Made by a program: the position numbers and the translations under genes
DNA from: Burkholderiales bacterium Ga0077543
GTDB lineage: Bacteria > Pseudomonadota > Gammaproteobacteria > Burkholderiales > Burkholderiaceae_C
Direction of reading: 5' to 3'
Length of the DNA stretch: 64,000 bases
Assembly: GCA_001464055.1 (NCBI GenBank)
Contig: LNET01000062.1
Span: 1 to 64,000, forward strand
In this document: piece by piece, positions 50,556-58,922 of the stretch
How the letters are laid out: the number at the start of each line of letters is the position of its first letter
Numbering within the stretch: position 1 is the stretch's first letter
Notes under the pieces: model-generated
Told to the model about the DNA's origin: nothing
Seen by the model: only the letters and a program-made list of their open reading frames with translations
The model's database searches: none

Positions 50556-52916
50556 GTGAATTCCCCCACTCCTGCCCCCGCCTCATCGGCTGCCCTGCCA
50601 GGCTGGCTGCGAGCAGGCCTGCGTGGGCTCGGCTGGATCTTCGGGCTGGCCGTGGCCGGTTTGCTTGGGGTCTTGTGCATGGTGGCGCTGGCGCTGGCCG
50701 TGGCCTACCCGAACCTGCCCGAGATCAGCAGCCTCACCGATTACCGGCCCAAGCTGCCCCTGCGCGTGTATTCGTCCGACGGCGTGGAACTGGGGGAGTT
50801 CGGCGAAGAGCGGCGGACCTTCGTGCCCATTGCCGAAATCCCCCAGGTGATGAAGGACGCGGTACTGGCAGCAGAGGACGCGCGCTTCTACCAGCACGGC
50901 GGGGTCGACTACAAGGGTGTGGCACGGGCGGCGCTGGAGAACCTGCGGGACGCCCGCAGCCAGGGTGCGTCGACCATCACCATGCAGGTGGCGCGTAACT
51001 TCTATCTGTCCACCGAGAAGACCTTCACGCGCAAGATCTACGAGATCCTGCTGGCCCTGAAGATCGAAAGCATGCTCAGCAAGGACCAGATCCTCGAGCT
51101 GTACATGAACCAGATCTTCCTGGGTCAACGCGCCAGCGGCTTCGCTGCGGCTGCAGAAACCTACTTCGGCAAGAAGCTGAAAGACGTGACGGTGGCCGAG
51201 GCCGCGATGCTGGCAGGTTTGCCGAAGGCGCCTTCGGCCTACAACCCGATCGCCAACCCGAAACGCGCCACTCTGCGTCAGCGTTACATCATCGACCGCA
51301 TGTTCGAGACCGGCTTCATCACCGAAGCCCAGCACGACGAGGCCAAGGCCGCCGAGTTGCGTTACCGCACCCAGACTGAAGTCGCGGTCCACGCCGAATT
51401 CGTGGCCGAGACAGCGCGGCAGCTGGTCTTTGCACAGTATGGTGAGGAAGCCTATTCGCGGGGCCTGAATGTCTACCTCAGCGTCAGTGCCGTCGACCAG
51501 GTCGTGGCTTATCACGCACTGCGCCGTGGCCTGATGGACTTCGAGCTGCGCCAGGTCTATCGCGGCCCCGAAGCCTATGTCGACCTGCCGGCCGACGAGA
51601 CCACGCTCGACGCCCGCGTGGCCGAAGCGTTGGCAGACCGGCCGCAGCGCGACGACCTGGTCGCTGCGGTCGTGCTCGAAGCCAGCCCGCGCAAGGTGGT
51701 GGCCATGCTGCAGTCGGGCGACACCGTCACCATCACTGGCGACGGGCTGCGGCCGGTCACCTCGGGCCTGGCAGCCAAGGCGCCGCCCAAGGTCCAGATC
51801 CGCCGGGGCGCGGTGGTGCGCCTGTACCGCACGCCGCGCTTCAACAAGGGTGGCTGGGCGGTGACGCAGCAGCCCGAGGTGGAAGGTGCGCTGGTGGCGC
51901 TGGACCCGCGTGACGGCAGTGTTCGTGCGCTCGTGGGCGGTTTCGACTTCGGCAAGAGCAAGTTCAATCACGTCACCCAGGCCTGGCGCCAGCCCGGCTC
52001 GAGCTTCAAGCCCTTCATTTATTCAGCGGCTCTGGAGCGGGGTTTCACCCCCGGCACCATCATCAACGACGCGCCGCTGTTCTTCAGTGCCGGCGTCACC
52101 GGCAGCCAGCCCTGGGAGCCGAAGAACTACGACGGCAAGTTCGACGGCCCCATGCCGCTGCAGACCGCGCTGGCGAAGTCGAAGAACATGGTGTCGATCC
52201 GCGTGATGCAGTCCACTGGCGTCGACTTCGCCCAGGAATGGCTGCAGAACTTCGGGTTCGAGCGCAGCAAGCATCCGCCCTACCTCACCACGGCGCTCGG
52301 CGCCGGCTCGACCACGCCCATGCAGATGGCCACGGCCTACGCAGTGTTTGCCAACGGCGGATACCACGTCACGCCGCAGCTGATCACGCGCATCACCGAC
52401 GCCAAGGGTCGGGTTCTGCTGGACACCCAGCCGGTTCCGCCCGACGAGACCCAGCGCACCGTGAGCGCGCGCAATGCCTTCGTCATGAGCACACTGCTGC
52501 AGGAAGTGACGCGCTCGGGCACGGCCGCGCGCGCGCAGGGCACTTTGAGGCGCCCCGACCTTTACGGCAAGACGGGCACCACCAACGATTCGATGGACGC
52601 CTGGTTCGCGGGCTATCAGCCCAGCCTGGTCGCGGTGGTGTGGATCGGCTACGACAACCCGCGCAAGCTGGGCGACCGCGAAACCGGGGGCGGGCTGGCG
52701 CTGCCGGTGTGGATCGAATGGATGCAGCACGCACTGAAAGACGTGCCGGTGCAGGAACCGCAGGCGCCGCCAGGGGTGGTGCAGGTGGGCGGCTACTGGA
52801 CCTTCGAGGAATTCAGCCAGGGCGAAGGCATCAGCAGTGTCGGCCTGGAAGACGTGGTGCCTCAGGCCCCCAGCGAGGAAGAGCGCAGCAGCATCCTCGA
52901 TCTTTTCCGCCGCTGA
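50556..52916 (+). CDS. mrcA: Penicillin-binding protein 1A (bifunctional)
   Basis: Class A PBP (ponA/mrcA) that polymerises glycan strands and cross-links peptides in the periplasm. There is an N-terminal membrane helix at about 25-50. The glycosyltransferase 51 motifs are AAEDARFYQHGGVDYKGVAR, GASTITMQVARNFYLS and ILELYMNQIFLGQ. The transpeptidase has the SxxK serine in SSFKP (Ser482), SKNMVS as SxN and GKTGTTND as KTG. Length 786 residues. It starts with GTG at 50556 (GTG AAT TCC). Divergent from pilM, as in many proteobacteria; ends 10 bases from convergent cyaY. Confidence 0.96.
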   Translation: MNSPTPAPASSAALPGWLRAGLRGLGWIFGLAVAGLLGVLCMVALALAVAYPNLPEISSLTDYRPKLPLRVYSSDGVELGEFGEERRTFVPIAEIPQVMKDAVLAAEDARFYQHGGVDYKGVARAALENLRDARSQGASTITMQVARNFYLSTEKTFTRKIYEILLALKIESMLSKDQILELYMNQIFLGQRASGFAAAAETYFGKKLKDVTVAEAAMLAGLPKAPSAYNPIANPKRATLRQRYIIDRMFETGFITEAQHDEAKAAELRYRTQTEVAVHAEFVAETARQLVFAQYGEEAYSRGLNVYLSVSAVDQVVAYHALRRGLMDFELRQVYRGPEAYVDLPADETTLDARVAEALADRPQRDDLVAAVVLEASPRKVVAMLQSGDTVTITGDGLRPVTSGLAAKAPPKVQIRRGAVVRLYRTPRFNKGGWAVTQQPEVEGALVALDPRDGSVRALVGGFDFGKSKFNHVTQAWRQPGSSFKPFIYSAALERGFTPGTIINDAPLFFSAGVTGSQPWEPKNYDGKFDGPMPLQTALAKSKNMVSIRVMQSTGVDFAQEWLQNFGFERSKHPPYLTTALGAGSTTPMQMATAYAVFANGGYHVTPQLITRITDAKGRVLLDTQPVPPDETQRTVSARNAFVMSTLLQEVTRSGTAARAQGTLRRPDLYGKTGTTNDSMDAWFAGYQPSLVAVVWIGYDNPRKLGDRETGGGLALPVWIEWMQHALKDVPVQEPQAPPGVVQVGGYWTFEEFSQGEGISSVGLEDVVPQAPSEEERSSILDLFRR

Positions 52917-52926
52917 AGGCTGGCTG

Positions 52927-53250
52927 TCAAAAGCTCAGCGGCTTCGCGGCCTGCGCACTGGCGTGCCGGGACAGCGCGGCGATGAATTCGCTGCCGTCGC
53001 GCGTGTCGCGCCAGGCGCCTTCGACCCACTTGTAGTGAAAGCCACCACCGCGCGCGGCCAGCCACACTTCGTGCAGCGGTGGCTGGGTGTTGATGATCAG
53101 CTTGCTGCCGTTCGGGAAGCTCAGTTCGAGCAGGCCGCCACTGCGGTGGGTGTCGATGTCGATCACGTCGTCCTGAAGCCAGCGGTCGGCCGTGGCCTCG
53201 ATGCGGGCCAGCAAGGCCTGTGTTTCGCGCTGGTAGTCGGCGTCGCTCAT
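52927..53250 (-). CDS. cyaY: Frataxin-like iron donor CyaY
   Basis: Bacterial frataxin that binds iron and modulates iron-sulfur cluster assembly on IscS. The 107-residue protein MSDADYQRETQALLARIEAT aligns end to end with E. coli CyaY, including an acidic first helix, VDIDTHRSGGLLELSFPNGS-like strands, IINTQPPLHEVWLAARGGGF and the terminal KPLSF. I choose ATG 53250 on alignment; ATG 53289 would add 13 residues. Divergent from lptM by about 50 bases and convergent with PBP1A. Confidence 0.92.
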   Translation of the reverse strand: MSDADYQRETQALLARIEATADRWLQDDVIDIDTHRSGGLLELSFPNGSKLIINTQPPLHEVWLAARGGGFHYKWVEGAWRDTRDGSEFIAALSRHASAQAAKPLSF

Positions 53251-53301
53251 GCCACCGGCGGTGGCAGGGTGGGCGGGGGGTGTGCTCATAGAATTCAAGG
53301 T

Positions 53302-53469
53302 ATGTCGAAAACTGCAAAATCGAGTGTAGCGGCGCGATCGATGGGTCCGTGGGCCACCATCCTGGCGATAGGGCTGGCCATGCTGACCGCGGGATGCGGG
53401 CAGAAAGGTCCGCTGACCTTGCCAGCGCCCGTGGCGGCCCCGGCGGCCCCGGCTTCGGCGCCCCGATGA
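53302..53469 (+). CDS. lptM: Small lipoprotein LptM (YifL/LppL type)
   Basis: A 55-residue lipoprotein with a signal peptide ending in the lipobox LTAGC, followed directly by GQKGPLTLP. That sequence is the hallmark of LptM, which assists disulfide maturation of the LptDE lipopolysaccharide translocon in E. coli. The Pro/Ala-rich tail ends at a TGA overlapping the lysA ATG (ATGA). The cyaY-lptM-lysA neighbourhood matches the E. coli yifL region. Small but confidently coding. Confidence 0.9.
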   Translation: MSKTAKSSVAARSMGPWATILAIGLAMLTAGCGQKGPLTLPAPVAAPAAPASAPR

Positions 53470-54770
53470 GCGCGCTGCCGGGCGCCCCCAACCTGGCCCG
53501 GGCCGGGGCCGTGCTGCAGCTGGACGGACAGCCGCTGGCTGCGCTGGCCCAGGCTTTCGGCACGCCGCTGTTCGTCTATTCGCAGGCGGCGATGCTGGCG
53601 GCCGTGGGCGCTTACCAGCGCGCCCTGCAGGGCCGCCGGCATCTGGTCTGTTACGCGATGAAGGCCAATTCCAGCCTGGCCGTGCTTCAGACCTTCGCCC
53701 GGGCTGGATGCGGCTTCGACATCGTCAGCGGCGGTGAACTGGCGCGCGTGCTGGCGGCCGGCGGCGACCCGGCCCGCGTCGTCTTCTCCGGCGTTGGCAA
53801 GCGGCCGGCGGAGATGCGGCAGGCCATGCAGGCGGGCGTGCGCTGCTTCAACGTCGAGAGCACGGCCGAACTCGACACGCTCAACGCCGTGGCCCTGGCC
53901 ATGGACCGCCGCGCGCCGGTGAGCCTGCGTGTCAACCCCGACGTCGATGCCGGCACCCACCCTTACATCAGCACCGGCCTGAAGGGCAACAAGTTCGGCA
54001 TCGCCCATGCCCAGGCGGTGGCGGCCTATCGCCATGCCGCTTCTTTGCCTGGCTTGCAGGTGGTGGGGATCGACTGCCACATCGGGTCGCAGATCACGCA
54101 GGTCGCTCCTTACCTGGACGCGCTGGACCGCTTGCTGGACCTGGTCGAGCAGGTCGAGGCCGCCGGCATCCCCATTCACCACGTGGACGTGGGCGGCGGC
54201 CTGGGCATCACCTACAGCGACGAATCGCCGCCCGCGGCCGACGTGCTGGTGGCGCAGTTGCTGCAGCGCCTGGATGCCCGCGGCCATGGCCACCGTGAAC
54301 TGCTGTTCGAGCCCGGCCGCAGCCTGGTGGGCAATGCCGGCGTTTTGCTGACCGAAGTGCTGGTGCTCAAGCCAGGGGCCGACGACGGCAGCGGCGGCAA
54401 GAACTTCTGCATCGTCGACGCCGCGATGAACGACATGGTGCGCCCGGCGATGTACGAGGCCTGGATGCAGATCGAAGCCTGCGTGCTGCGCGATGCCGTC
54501 CCGGCCACCTGGGACGTGGTCGGCCCGGTCTGCGAGAGCGGCGACTGGCTCGGCCGCGAACGTGTCCTGGCAGTGCAGCCCGGGGACATGCTGGCCATCC
54601 TGTCGGCCGGCGCCTATGGCATGACCATGTCCAGCAACTACAACACGCGGCCGCGCGCGGCCGAGGTGATGCTGGTCGACGGGCAGGCCCGACTGATCCG
54701 TCAGCGCGAGGCCGTCGCCAGCCTGTTCGCTGGCGAGCTTTTGCTGGACGCCCCGGAACCTGGCGCGTAG
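53466..54770 (+). CDS. lysA: Diaminopimelate decarboxylase
   Basis: PLP-dependent last enzyme of lysine synthesis (meso-diaminopimelate to lysine). The PLP lysine lies in HLVCYAMKANSSLAVLQTFA. Further blocks are GCGFDIVSGGELARVLAAGG, HIGSQIT, HVDVGGGLGITY, FEPGRSLVGNAG, the substrate motif GPVCESGDWLG and the C-terminal AYGMTMSSNYNTRPR. Length 434 residues. ATG at 53466 overlaps the lptM stop. The stop is 4 bases from the facing ABC-transporter gene. Confidence 0.96.
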   Translation: MSALPGAPNLARAGAVLQLDGQPLAALAQAFGTPLFVYSQAAMLAAVGAYQRALQGRRHLVCYAMKANSSLAVLQTFARAGCGFDIVSGGELARVLAAGGDPARVVFSGVGKRPAEMRQAMQAGVRCFNVESTAELDTLNAVALAMDRRAPVSLRVNPDVDAGTHPYISTGLKGNKFGIAHAQAVAAYRHAASLPGLQVVGIDCHIGSQITQVAPYLDALDRLLDLVEQVEAAGIPIHHVDVGGGLGITYSDESPPAADVLVAQLLQRLDARGHGHRELLFEPGRSLVGNAGVLLTEVLVLKPGADDGSGGKNFCIVDAAMNDMVRPAMYEAWMQIEACVLRDAVPATWDVVGPVCESGDWLGRERVLAVQPGDMLAILSAGAYGMTMSSNYNTRPRAAEVMLVDGQARLIRQREAVASLFAGELLLDAPEPGA

Positions 54771-54774
54771 CGGA

Positions 54775-55779
54775 CTAGATCCGGCCTTCCTCGACCGCGT
54801 GGCAGGCCACCTGCACCGAGGCGGTCGTGCCCTTGAACTGCATCAGCGCCGGCCGCTCCGCGCTACAGCGGGCGTTGGCATGGGGGCAGCGTGGGTGGAA
54901 GGCGCAGCCGCTGGGCGGGTTCAGAGGGTTCGGCACCTCGCCCTGCACCGGCGTGCGCGAGCGGCCGCTCATGTGGATGTCGGGAATGGCGTCGAGCAAC
55001 ATCCGCGTGTAGGGGTGGCGCGGGTGGCTGAAGAGTTCGGCCTTGTCGGAAACCTCGACCAGCCGGCCCAGGTACATCACGCCCACCTGGTCGGCCACGT
55101 GTCGCACCACGGCCAGGTTGTGGCTGATGAACAGATAGGTCAGGCCCTGCGTGCGCTGCAGGTCCTTCATGATGTTCAGCACCTGGGCCTGCACCGACAC
55201 ATCCAGTGCCGAAGTGGGTTCGTCGCAGACCAGGAATTCGGGTTGGGTGGCCAGGGCACGCGCGATGCTGATGCGCTGGCGCTGGCCGCCGCTGAACTGG
55301 TGCGGGAACTTCTCGACGTCGGCTGCAGCCAGGCCCACCTGCAGCAGCAGCGCGCCCACTTGTTCCCGCAGCCCGCTGCCTTCCTTGGCCAGGCCGTGCT
55401 CGCGCAGCGGCTCGGCCACGATGTCCAGCACCTTCCAGCGCGGGTTCAGGCTGGCATACGGGTCCTGGAAGATCATCTGCATGCGCTTGCGCAGCGTGCG
55501 CAGGCCAGCGGCGTTTTGCGCAGCGTCGGTGGGCTGGCCGTCGAAGCGCACGTCACCGCGCGTGGGCTGGTACAGGCCCACCAGCAGCCGCGCCACGGTG
55601 CTCTTGCCGCAACCCGATTCGCCCACCAGCGCCAGCGTCTTGCCGCGTTCGATGCTGAAGCTGACACCGTCGACCGCGTGCACGAACTGCCGCGGCTTGC
55701 GTTCCACCACCCGGTTCAACCAGGGTGCCGAGACATCGAAGACCTTGGCCAGGTCGCGCACTTCCACCAGGGCCGTCAT
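54775..55779 (-). CDS. Dipeptide/oligopeptide ABC transporter ATPase (DppF/OppF type)
   Basis: Second ATPase of a peptide-type ABC importer. Walker A GESGCGKSTVARLLVGLY, a Q-loop region MQMIFQDPYASLNPRWKV, the signature HQFSGGQRQRISIARAL and Walker B FLVCDEPTSALDVS are intact. The C-terminal oligopeptide-family zinc/cysteine segment CAFHPRCPHANARC confirms the subfamily. Start ATG 55779 overlaps the upstream ATPase stop by 4 bases. 334 residues. Substrate (di/oligopeptide, nickel or other) is not fixed by sequence. Confidence 0.93.
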   Translation of the reverse strand: MTALVEVRDLAKVFDVSAPWLNRVVERKPRQFVHAVDGVSFSIERGKTLALVGESGCGKSTVARLLVGLYQPTRGDVRFDGQPTDAAQNAAGLRTLRKRMQMIFQDPYASLNPRWKVLDIVAEPLREHGLAKEGSGLREQVGALLLQVGLAAADVEKFPHQFSGGQRQRISIARALATQPEFLVCDEPTSALDVSVQAQVLNIMKDLQRTQGLTYLFISHNLAVVRHVADQVGVMYLGRLVEVSDKAELFSHPRHPYTRMLLDAIPDIHMSGRSRTPVQGEVPNPLNPPSGCAFHPRCPHANARCSAERPALMQFKGTTASVQVACHAVEEGRI

Positions 55780-56753
55780 GTCGTCACCTTCGTTTGTGCG
55801 ACCAGCCAGCAGGCGGCCTTCGTTGGCCCGGCGTCGAACAGATCGGGCCGGTCCTGCCGGCACTTGTCGAAGACCTGCGGGCAGCGCGGGTTGAAGGCGC
55901 AGCCGCGCGGGATGTTGTTCAGGCGCGGCATCGCGCCGTCGATCTGCAACAGGCGTTCGCGGTTGTCTTCCATCGACGGGATCGAGCCCATCAGGCCCTT
56001 GGTGTAAGGGTGGCTGGGGTGGTGGATGACATCGCCCACCGGCCCGATCTCGGCCACGCGGCCGGCGTAGAGCACGGCGACGCGGTCGCAGGTCTCGGCA
56101 ATCACGCCCATGTCGTGAGTGACGAGCATGACCGAGGCGCCATGCTCCTTGCACAGCCGCTTGAGCAGCGAAATGATCTGCGCCTGGATCGACACGTCCA
56201 GCGCCGTGGTGGGTTCGTCGGCGACGATGAGCTTGGGTTCGGCGGCCAGGGCCAGCGCGATGACCACGCGCTGGCGCATGCCGCCGCTGAACTGGTGCGG
56301 GTACTGGTCGATGCGCTGTTCGGCTGCCGGAATGCCGGTGTCCTGCAGCAGCTTGATGGCACGCTGCCGCGCTTCCTCGGCGCTGACGGGCAGGTGCGTC
56401 AGGATGGTTTCGGTCAGCTGCCGGCCGATGGTGTACAGCGGGTTCAGGCTGGTCAGCGGGTCCTGGAAGATGGCGCCGATGCGCCGGCCGCGGATGGCGC
56501 GCATCTGCTCGTAGGGCAGGTTGTCGATGCGCTGGCCTTCCAGCAGGATCTGCCCGCCGGCGATGCGGCCTGGGGGTTCGAGCAGGCCGATGATGGCCGC
56601 ACCCGTGAGCGACTTGCCGGCACCGGATTCGCCCACCACACCCAGGATCTCGCCGGGGGCGATGTCGAAGGAAATGTCGTCCAGTGCCAGCAGGGTGCCG
56701 CGGCGGGTGGGGAACTCGACGCGGAGGTTGCGGACTTCCAGTAGCGGTGCCAT
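55776..56753 (-). CDS. Dipeptide/oligopeptide ABC transporter ATPase (DppD/OppD type)
   Basis: First ATPase of the same importer, 325 residues. Walker A GESGAGKSLTGAAIIGLL, FQDPLTSLNPLYTIGRQL, the signature HQFSGGMRQRVVIALALA and Walker B LIVADEPTTALDVS are present. The oligopeptide_C_term region CAFNPRCPQVFDKC is also conserved. It is separated from the permease gene dppC by about 100 bases holding a dispersed GC-rich repeat. Confidence 0.93.
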   Translation of the reverse strand: MAPLLEVRNLRVEFPTRRGTLLALDDISFDIAPGEILGVVGESGAGKSLTGAAIIGLLEPPGRIAGGQILLEGQRIDNLPYEQMRAIRGRRIGAIFQDPLTSLNPLYTIGRQLTETILTHLPVSAEEARQRAIKLLQDTGIPAAEQRIDQYPHQFSGGMRQRVVIALALAAEPKLIVADEPTTALDVSIQAQIISLLKRLCKEHGASVMLVTHDMGVIAETCDRVAVLYAGRVAEIGPVGDVIHHPSHPYTKGLMGSIPSMEDNRERLLQIDGAMPRLNNIPRGCAFNPRCPQVFDKCRQDRPDLFDAGPTKAACWLVAQTKVTT

Positions 56754-56775
56754 TCAGTGACGGTTCCGATCAAGT

Positions 56776-56855
56776 TTCCCGCCGCGGAACCGGCTTTGCC
56801 GGGCCGCAGGCGGACGGCCCCCTCGGGGGGTAGCGAGCGCCAGCGAGCTTGGGGG
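56776..56855 (-). repeat. Dispersed GC-rich hairpin repeat, copy B
   Basis: Begins TTCCCGCCGCGGAACCGGCT and runs to AGCGAGCTTGGGGG. It has two hairpins, CCGGC-TTT-GCCGG and CCCC-TCG-GGGG. Its first 65 bases match copy A at 26350-26415 closely. It lies between the permease and ATPase genes of the peptide transporter, inside the operon. Confidence 0.75.
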
Positions 56856-56857
56856 TC

Positions 56858-57796
56858 TCATCTCAGTCGGGGGTTCAGCGCGTCTCGCAACCAGTCGCCC
56901 AGCAGGTTGACGCTCAGCGCGATCAGCACCAGCATCACGCCCGGGAAGATGGTGATCCACCATTCGCCCGAGAACAGGAAGTCGTTGCCGACGCGGATCA
57001 GCGTGCCCAGCGAAGGCGAGGTCGGCGGTACGCCCACGCCCAGGAAGGACAGCGTGGCCTCGGTCAGGATGGCGGCCGCCACCTGGATGGTGGCCAGCAC
57101 CAGCACCGGGCCGGTGACGTTGGGCAGCACATGCTTGAACATGATGCGCAGGGGTGCCACGCCGATCACGCGCGCGGCCTGCACGTATTCCTTGTTGCGT
57201 TCCACCAGGGTACTGCCGCGCACCGTGCGCGCGTACTGGACCCAGCCGGTGAGCGAGATCGCGACGATCAGCACGCCGAAGGCCAGGCCTTCCTGTGCGT
57301 TCGGGAACATCGCGCGGCCAACGCCGTCGATCAGCAGCGCCACCAGGATGCTGGGGAAGGACAGCATCACGTCGCACACGCGCATGATGAAGGCGTCGGT
57401 CTTGCCGCCGACGAAGCCCGACAGCAGCCCCAGCCCGACGCCCACGATCAGCGACACCAGCACCGCGGCAAAGCCGACCGCCAGCGAGATGCGCGCGCCG
57501 TAGAACAGTGCTGAAAGGATGTCGCGGCCCTGGTCGTCGGTGCCCAGCAGGTACTTGCTGCTGCCGCCTTCCATCCAGGCTGGCGGCAGCCGGGCATCGG
57601 ACAGGCTCAGGCTGGCCAGGTCGAAGGGGTTGTGCGGCGACACCCAGGGCGCGAACAGGGAACAGAACACGCAGATGGCAGCAATCACCGCGGCCAGGAT
57701 GGCCATCGGCGAGGTGCGGAAGCTGTACCAGACGTCGCTGTCGGCCCAGCGGGCGAAGAAGCCGGGGCTGGCTTGTGGGGGAGCGGCGGTGCTCAT
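56858..57796 (-). CDS. Peptide-type ABC transporter permease (DppC/OppC type)
   Basis: Inner-membrane permease of 312 residues. An N-terminal cytoplasmic stretch and helix (FRTSPMAILAAVIAAICVFC) is followed by the OppC-type extracytoplasmic loop and LGTDDQGRDILSALFYGARI. The EAA-like contact region is VIGVAPLRIMFKHVLPNVTG. The C-terminal LSFLGVGVPPTSPSLGTLIR is typical. Nine bases separate it from the DppB-type gene. Confidence 0.93.
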   Translation of the reverse strand: MSTAAPPQASPGFFARWADSDVWYSFRTSPMAILAAVIAAICVFCSLFAPWVSPHNPFDLASLSLSDARLPPAWMEGGSSKYLLGTDDQGRDILSALFYGARISLAVGFAAVLVSLIVGVGLGLLSGFVGGKTDAFIMRVCDVMLSFPSILVALLIDGVGRAMFPNAQEGLAFGVLIVAISLTGWVQYARTVRGSTLVERNKEYVQAARVIGVAPLRIMFKHVLPNVTGPVLVLATIQVAAAILTEATLSFLGVGVPPTSPSLGTLIRVGNDFLFSGEWWITIFPGVMLVLIALSVNLLGDWLRDALNPRLR

Positions 57797-57806
57797 GGCG
57801 TGGGTC

Positions 57807-58799
57807 TCAGTGTCCGGCGCCGGAGCGCTCGATGCGCAAGCGCGGGTCGACCAGAAAGTACAGCAGGTCCACGACGAGGTTGACGATGACGAAGATCAGC
57901 GCGATCAGGCACAGGTAGGCGGCCATCACCGGGATGTCGGCGAACTGCACTGCCTGGATGAACAGGAAGCCCATCCCCGGCCACTGGAACACGGTCTCGG
58001 TGATGATGGCAAAGGCGATGAGACTGCCCAGTTGCAGGCCGGTGATGGTGATCACCGGGACCAGCGTGTTCTTCAGCGCATGGCCGAAGTAGACCGCGCG
58101 GTCCTGCAGGCCGCGCGCCCGCGCGAACTTCACGTAGTCGGTGCGCAGCACTTCCAGCATTTCTGCGCGCACCAGCCGCATGATCAGCGCGAGCTGGAAG
58201 ACGCTGAGCGTGATGGCCGGCAGGATCAGGTGCTTCCAGCCGTCTGCCGACAACAGCCCGGTGGTCCAGACGCTCGATCCGAACAGCGCCACGGTGTCGC
58301 CGCGGCCGAAGCTGGGCAGCCACTTCAGCGTCACCGAGAACACCAGGATCAGCAGGATGCCGATCAGGAAGGTGGGCAGGGACACGCCCAGAAGGGACAG
58401 CGTCATCACCACCTGGGAACCGAACCGGCCGCGCCGCAGCGCTGCGTAGACGCCCAGCGGCACGCCCACGACCAGGGCAATCACGGCAGCCGCCATCGCC
58501 AGTTCGAGTGTCGCCGGAAAGCGCTCGGCGATCAGCACCGAGACCTGGCGGCCCTGGCGCAGGCTCAGGCCGAATTCGCCCTGGACGGCATTGCCGACGA
58601 AGCGCGCGAACTGCACGGGGAAGGGGGCGTCGAGTCCGAGGTCCTGGCGCAACTGGTCGCGCTGTTCTTGCGTGGCGTCCTGGCCCAGGATGCTGGTGAC
58701 GGGGTCGCCGACATACTGGAACAGCATGAAAGCCAGGAACGCGACCGTCAGCATGACCACCACGGCCTGCAGCAAACGGCGAAGAATGAAGACCAACAT
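57807..58799 (-). CDS. Peptide-type ABC transporter permease (DppB/OppB type)
   Basis: Inner-membrane permease of 330 residues starting MLVFILRRLLQAVVVMLTVA. The N-terminal helix and loop (LGLDAPFPVQFARFVGNAVQ) are OppB-like. The later EMLEVLRTDYVKFARARGLQ followed by HALKNTLVPVITITGL is the EAA contact motif. First gene of the transporter unit. The usual periplasmic peptide-binding protein gene is absent here; the upstream neighbour is a porin with its own terminator. Confidence 0.93.
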   Translation of the reverse strand: MLVFILRRLLQAVVVMLTVAFLAFMLFQYVGDPVTSILGQDATQEQRDQLRQDLGLDAPFPVQFARFVGNAVQGEFGLSLRQGRQVSVLIAERFPATLELAMAAAVIALVVGVPLGVYAALRRGRFGSQVVMTLSLLGVSLPTFLIGILLILVFSVTLKWLPSFGRGDTVALFGSSVWTTGLLSADGWKHLILPAITLSVFQLALIMRLVRAEMLEVLRTDYVKFARARGLQDRAVYFGHALKNTLVPVITITGLQLGSLIAFAIITETVFQWPGMGFLFIQAVQFADIPVMAAYLCLIALIFVIVNLVVDLLYFLVDPRLRIERSGAGH

Positions 58800-58818
58800 C
58801 AGTGATGCGCAATACCGG

Positions 58819-58847
58819 AAAAGGGCTGCGGCAGTATGCCGCAGCCC
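58819..58847 (-). terminator. Intrinsic terminator after porin 1
   Basis: Perfect 10-bp stem GGGCTGCGGC (58823-58832) and GCCGCAGCCC (58838-58847) with a 5-base loop, followed on the minus strand by TTTT. It lies 76 bases after the porin stop and before the permease gene, so it separates the two transcripts. Confidence 0.75.
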
Positions 58848-58922
58848 TGGGGACGCCCCGCGGAGGTGCTGACCGGACGCAACCCCCGTGCCTGATGGCC
58901 GCAGGGGCGCGCGCGTTTTGCG

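Noticed and set aside
50267-50680. Minus-strand open frame of about 137 codons across the pilM-ponA gap
   Set aside because: It overlaps the PBP1A start on the other strand, lacks motifs, and the region is better explained as a divergent promoter area.
53251-53289. Longer cyaY start at ATG 53289
   Set aside because: Alignment with known CyaY begins at MSDADYQ; the extra 13 residues are low-complexity and leave little room for the lptM promoter.
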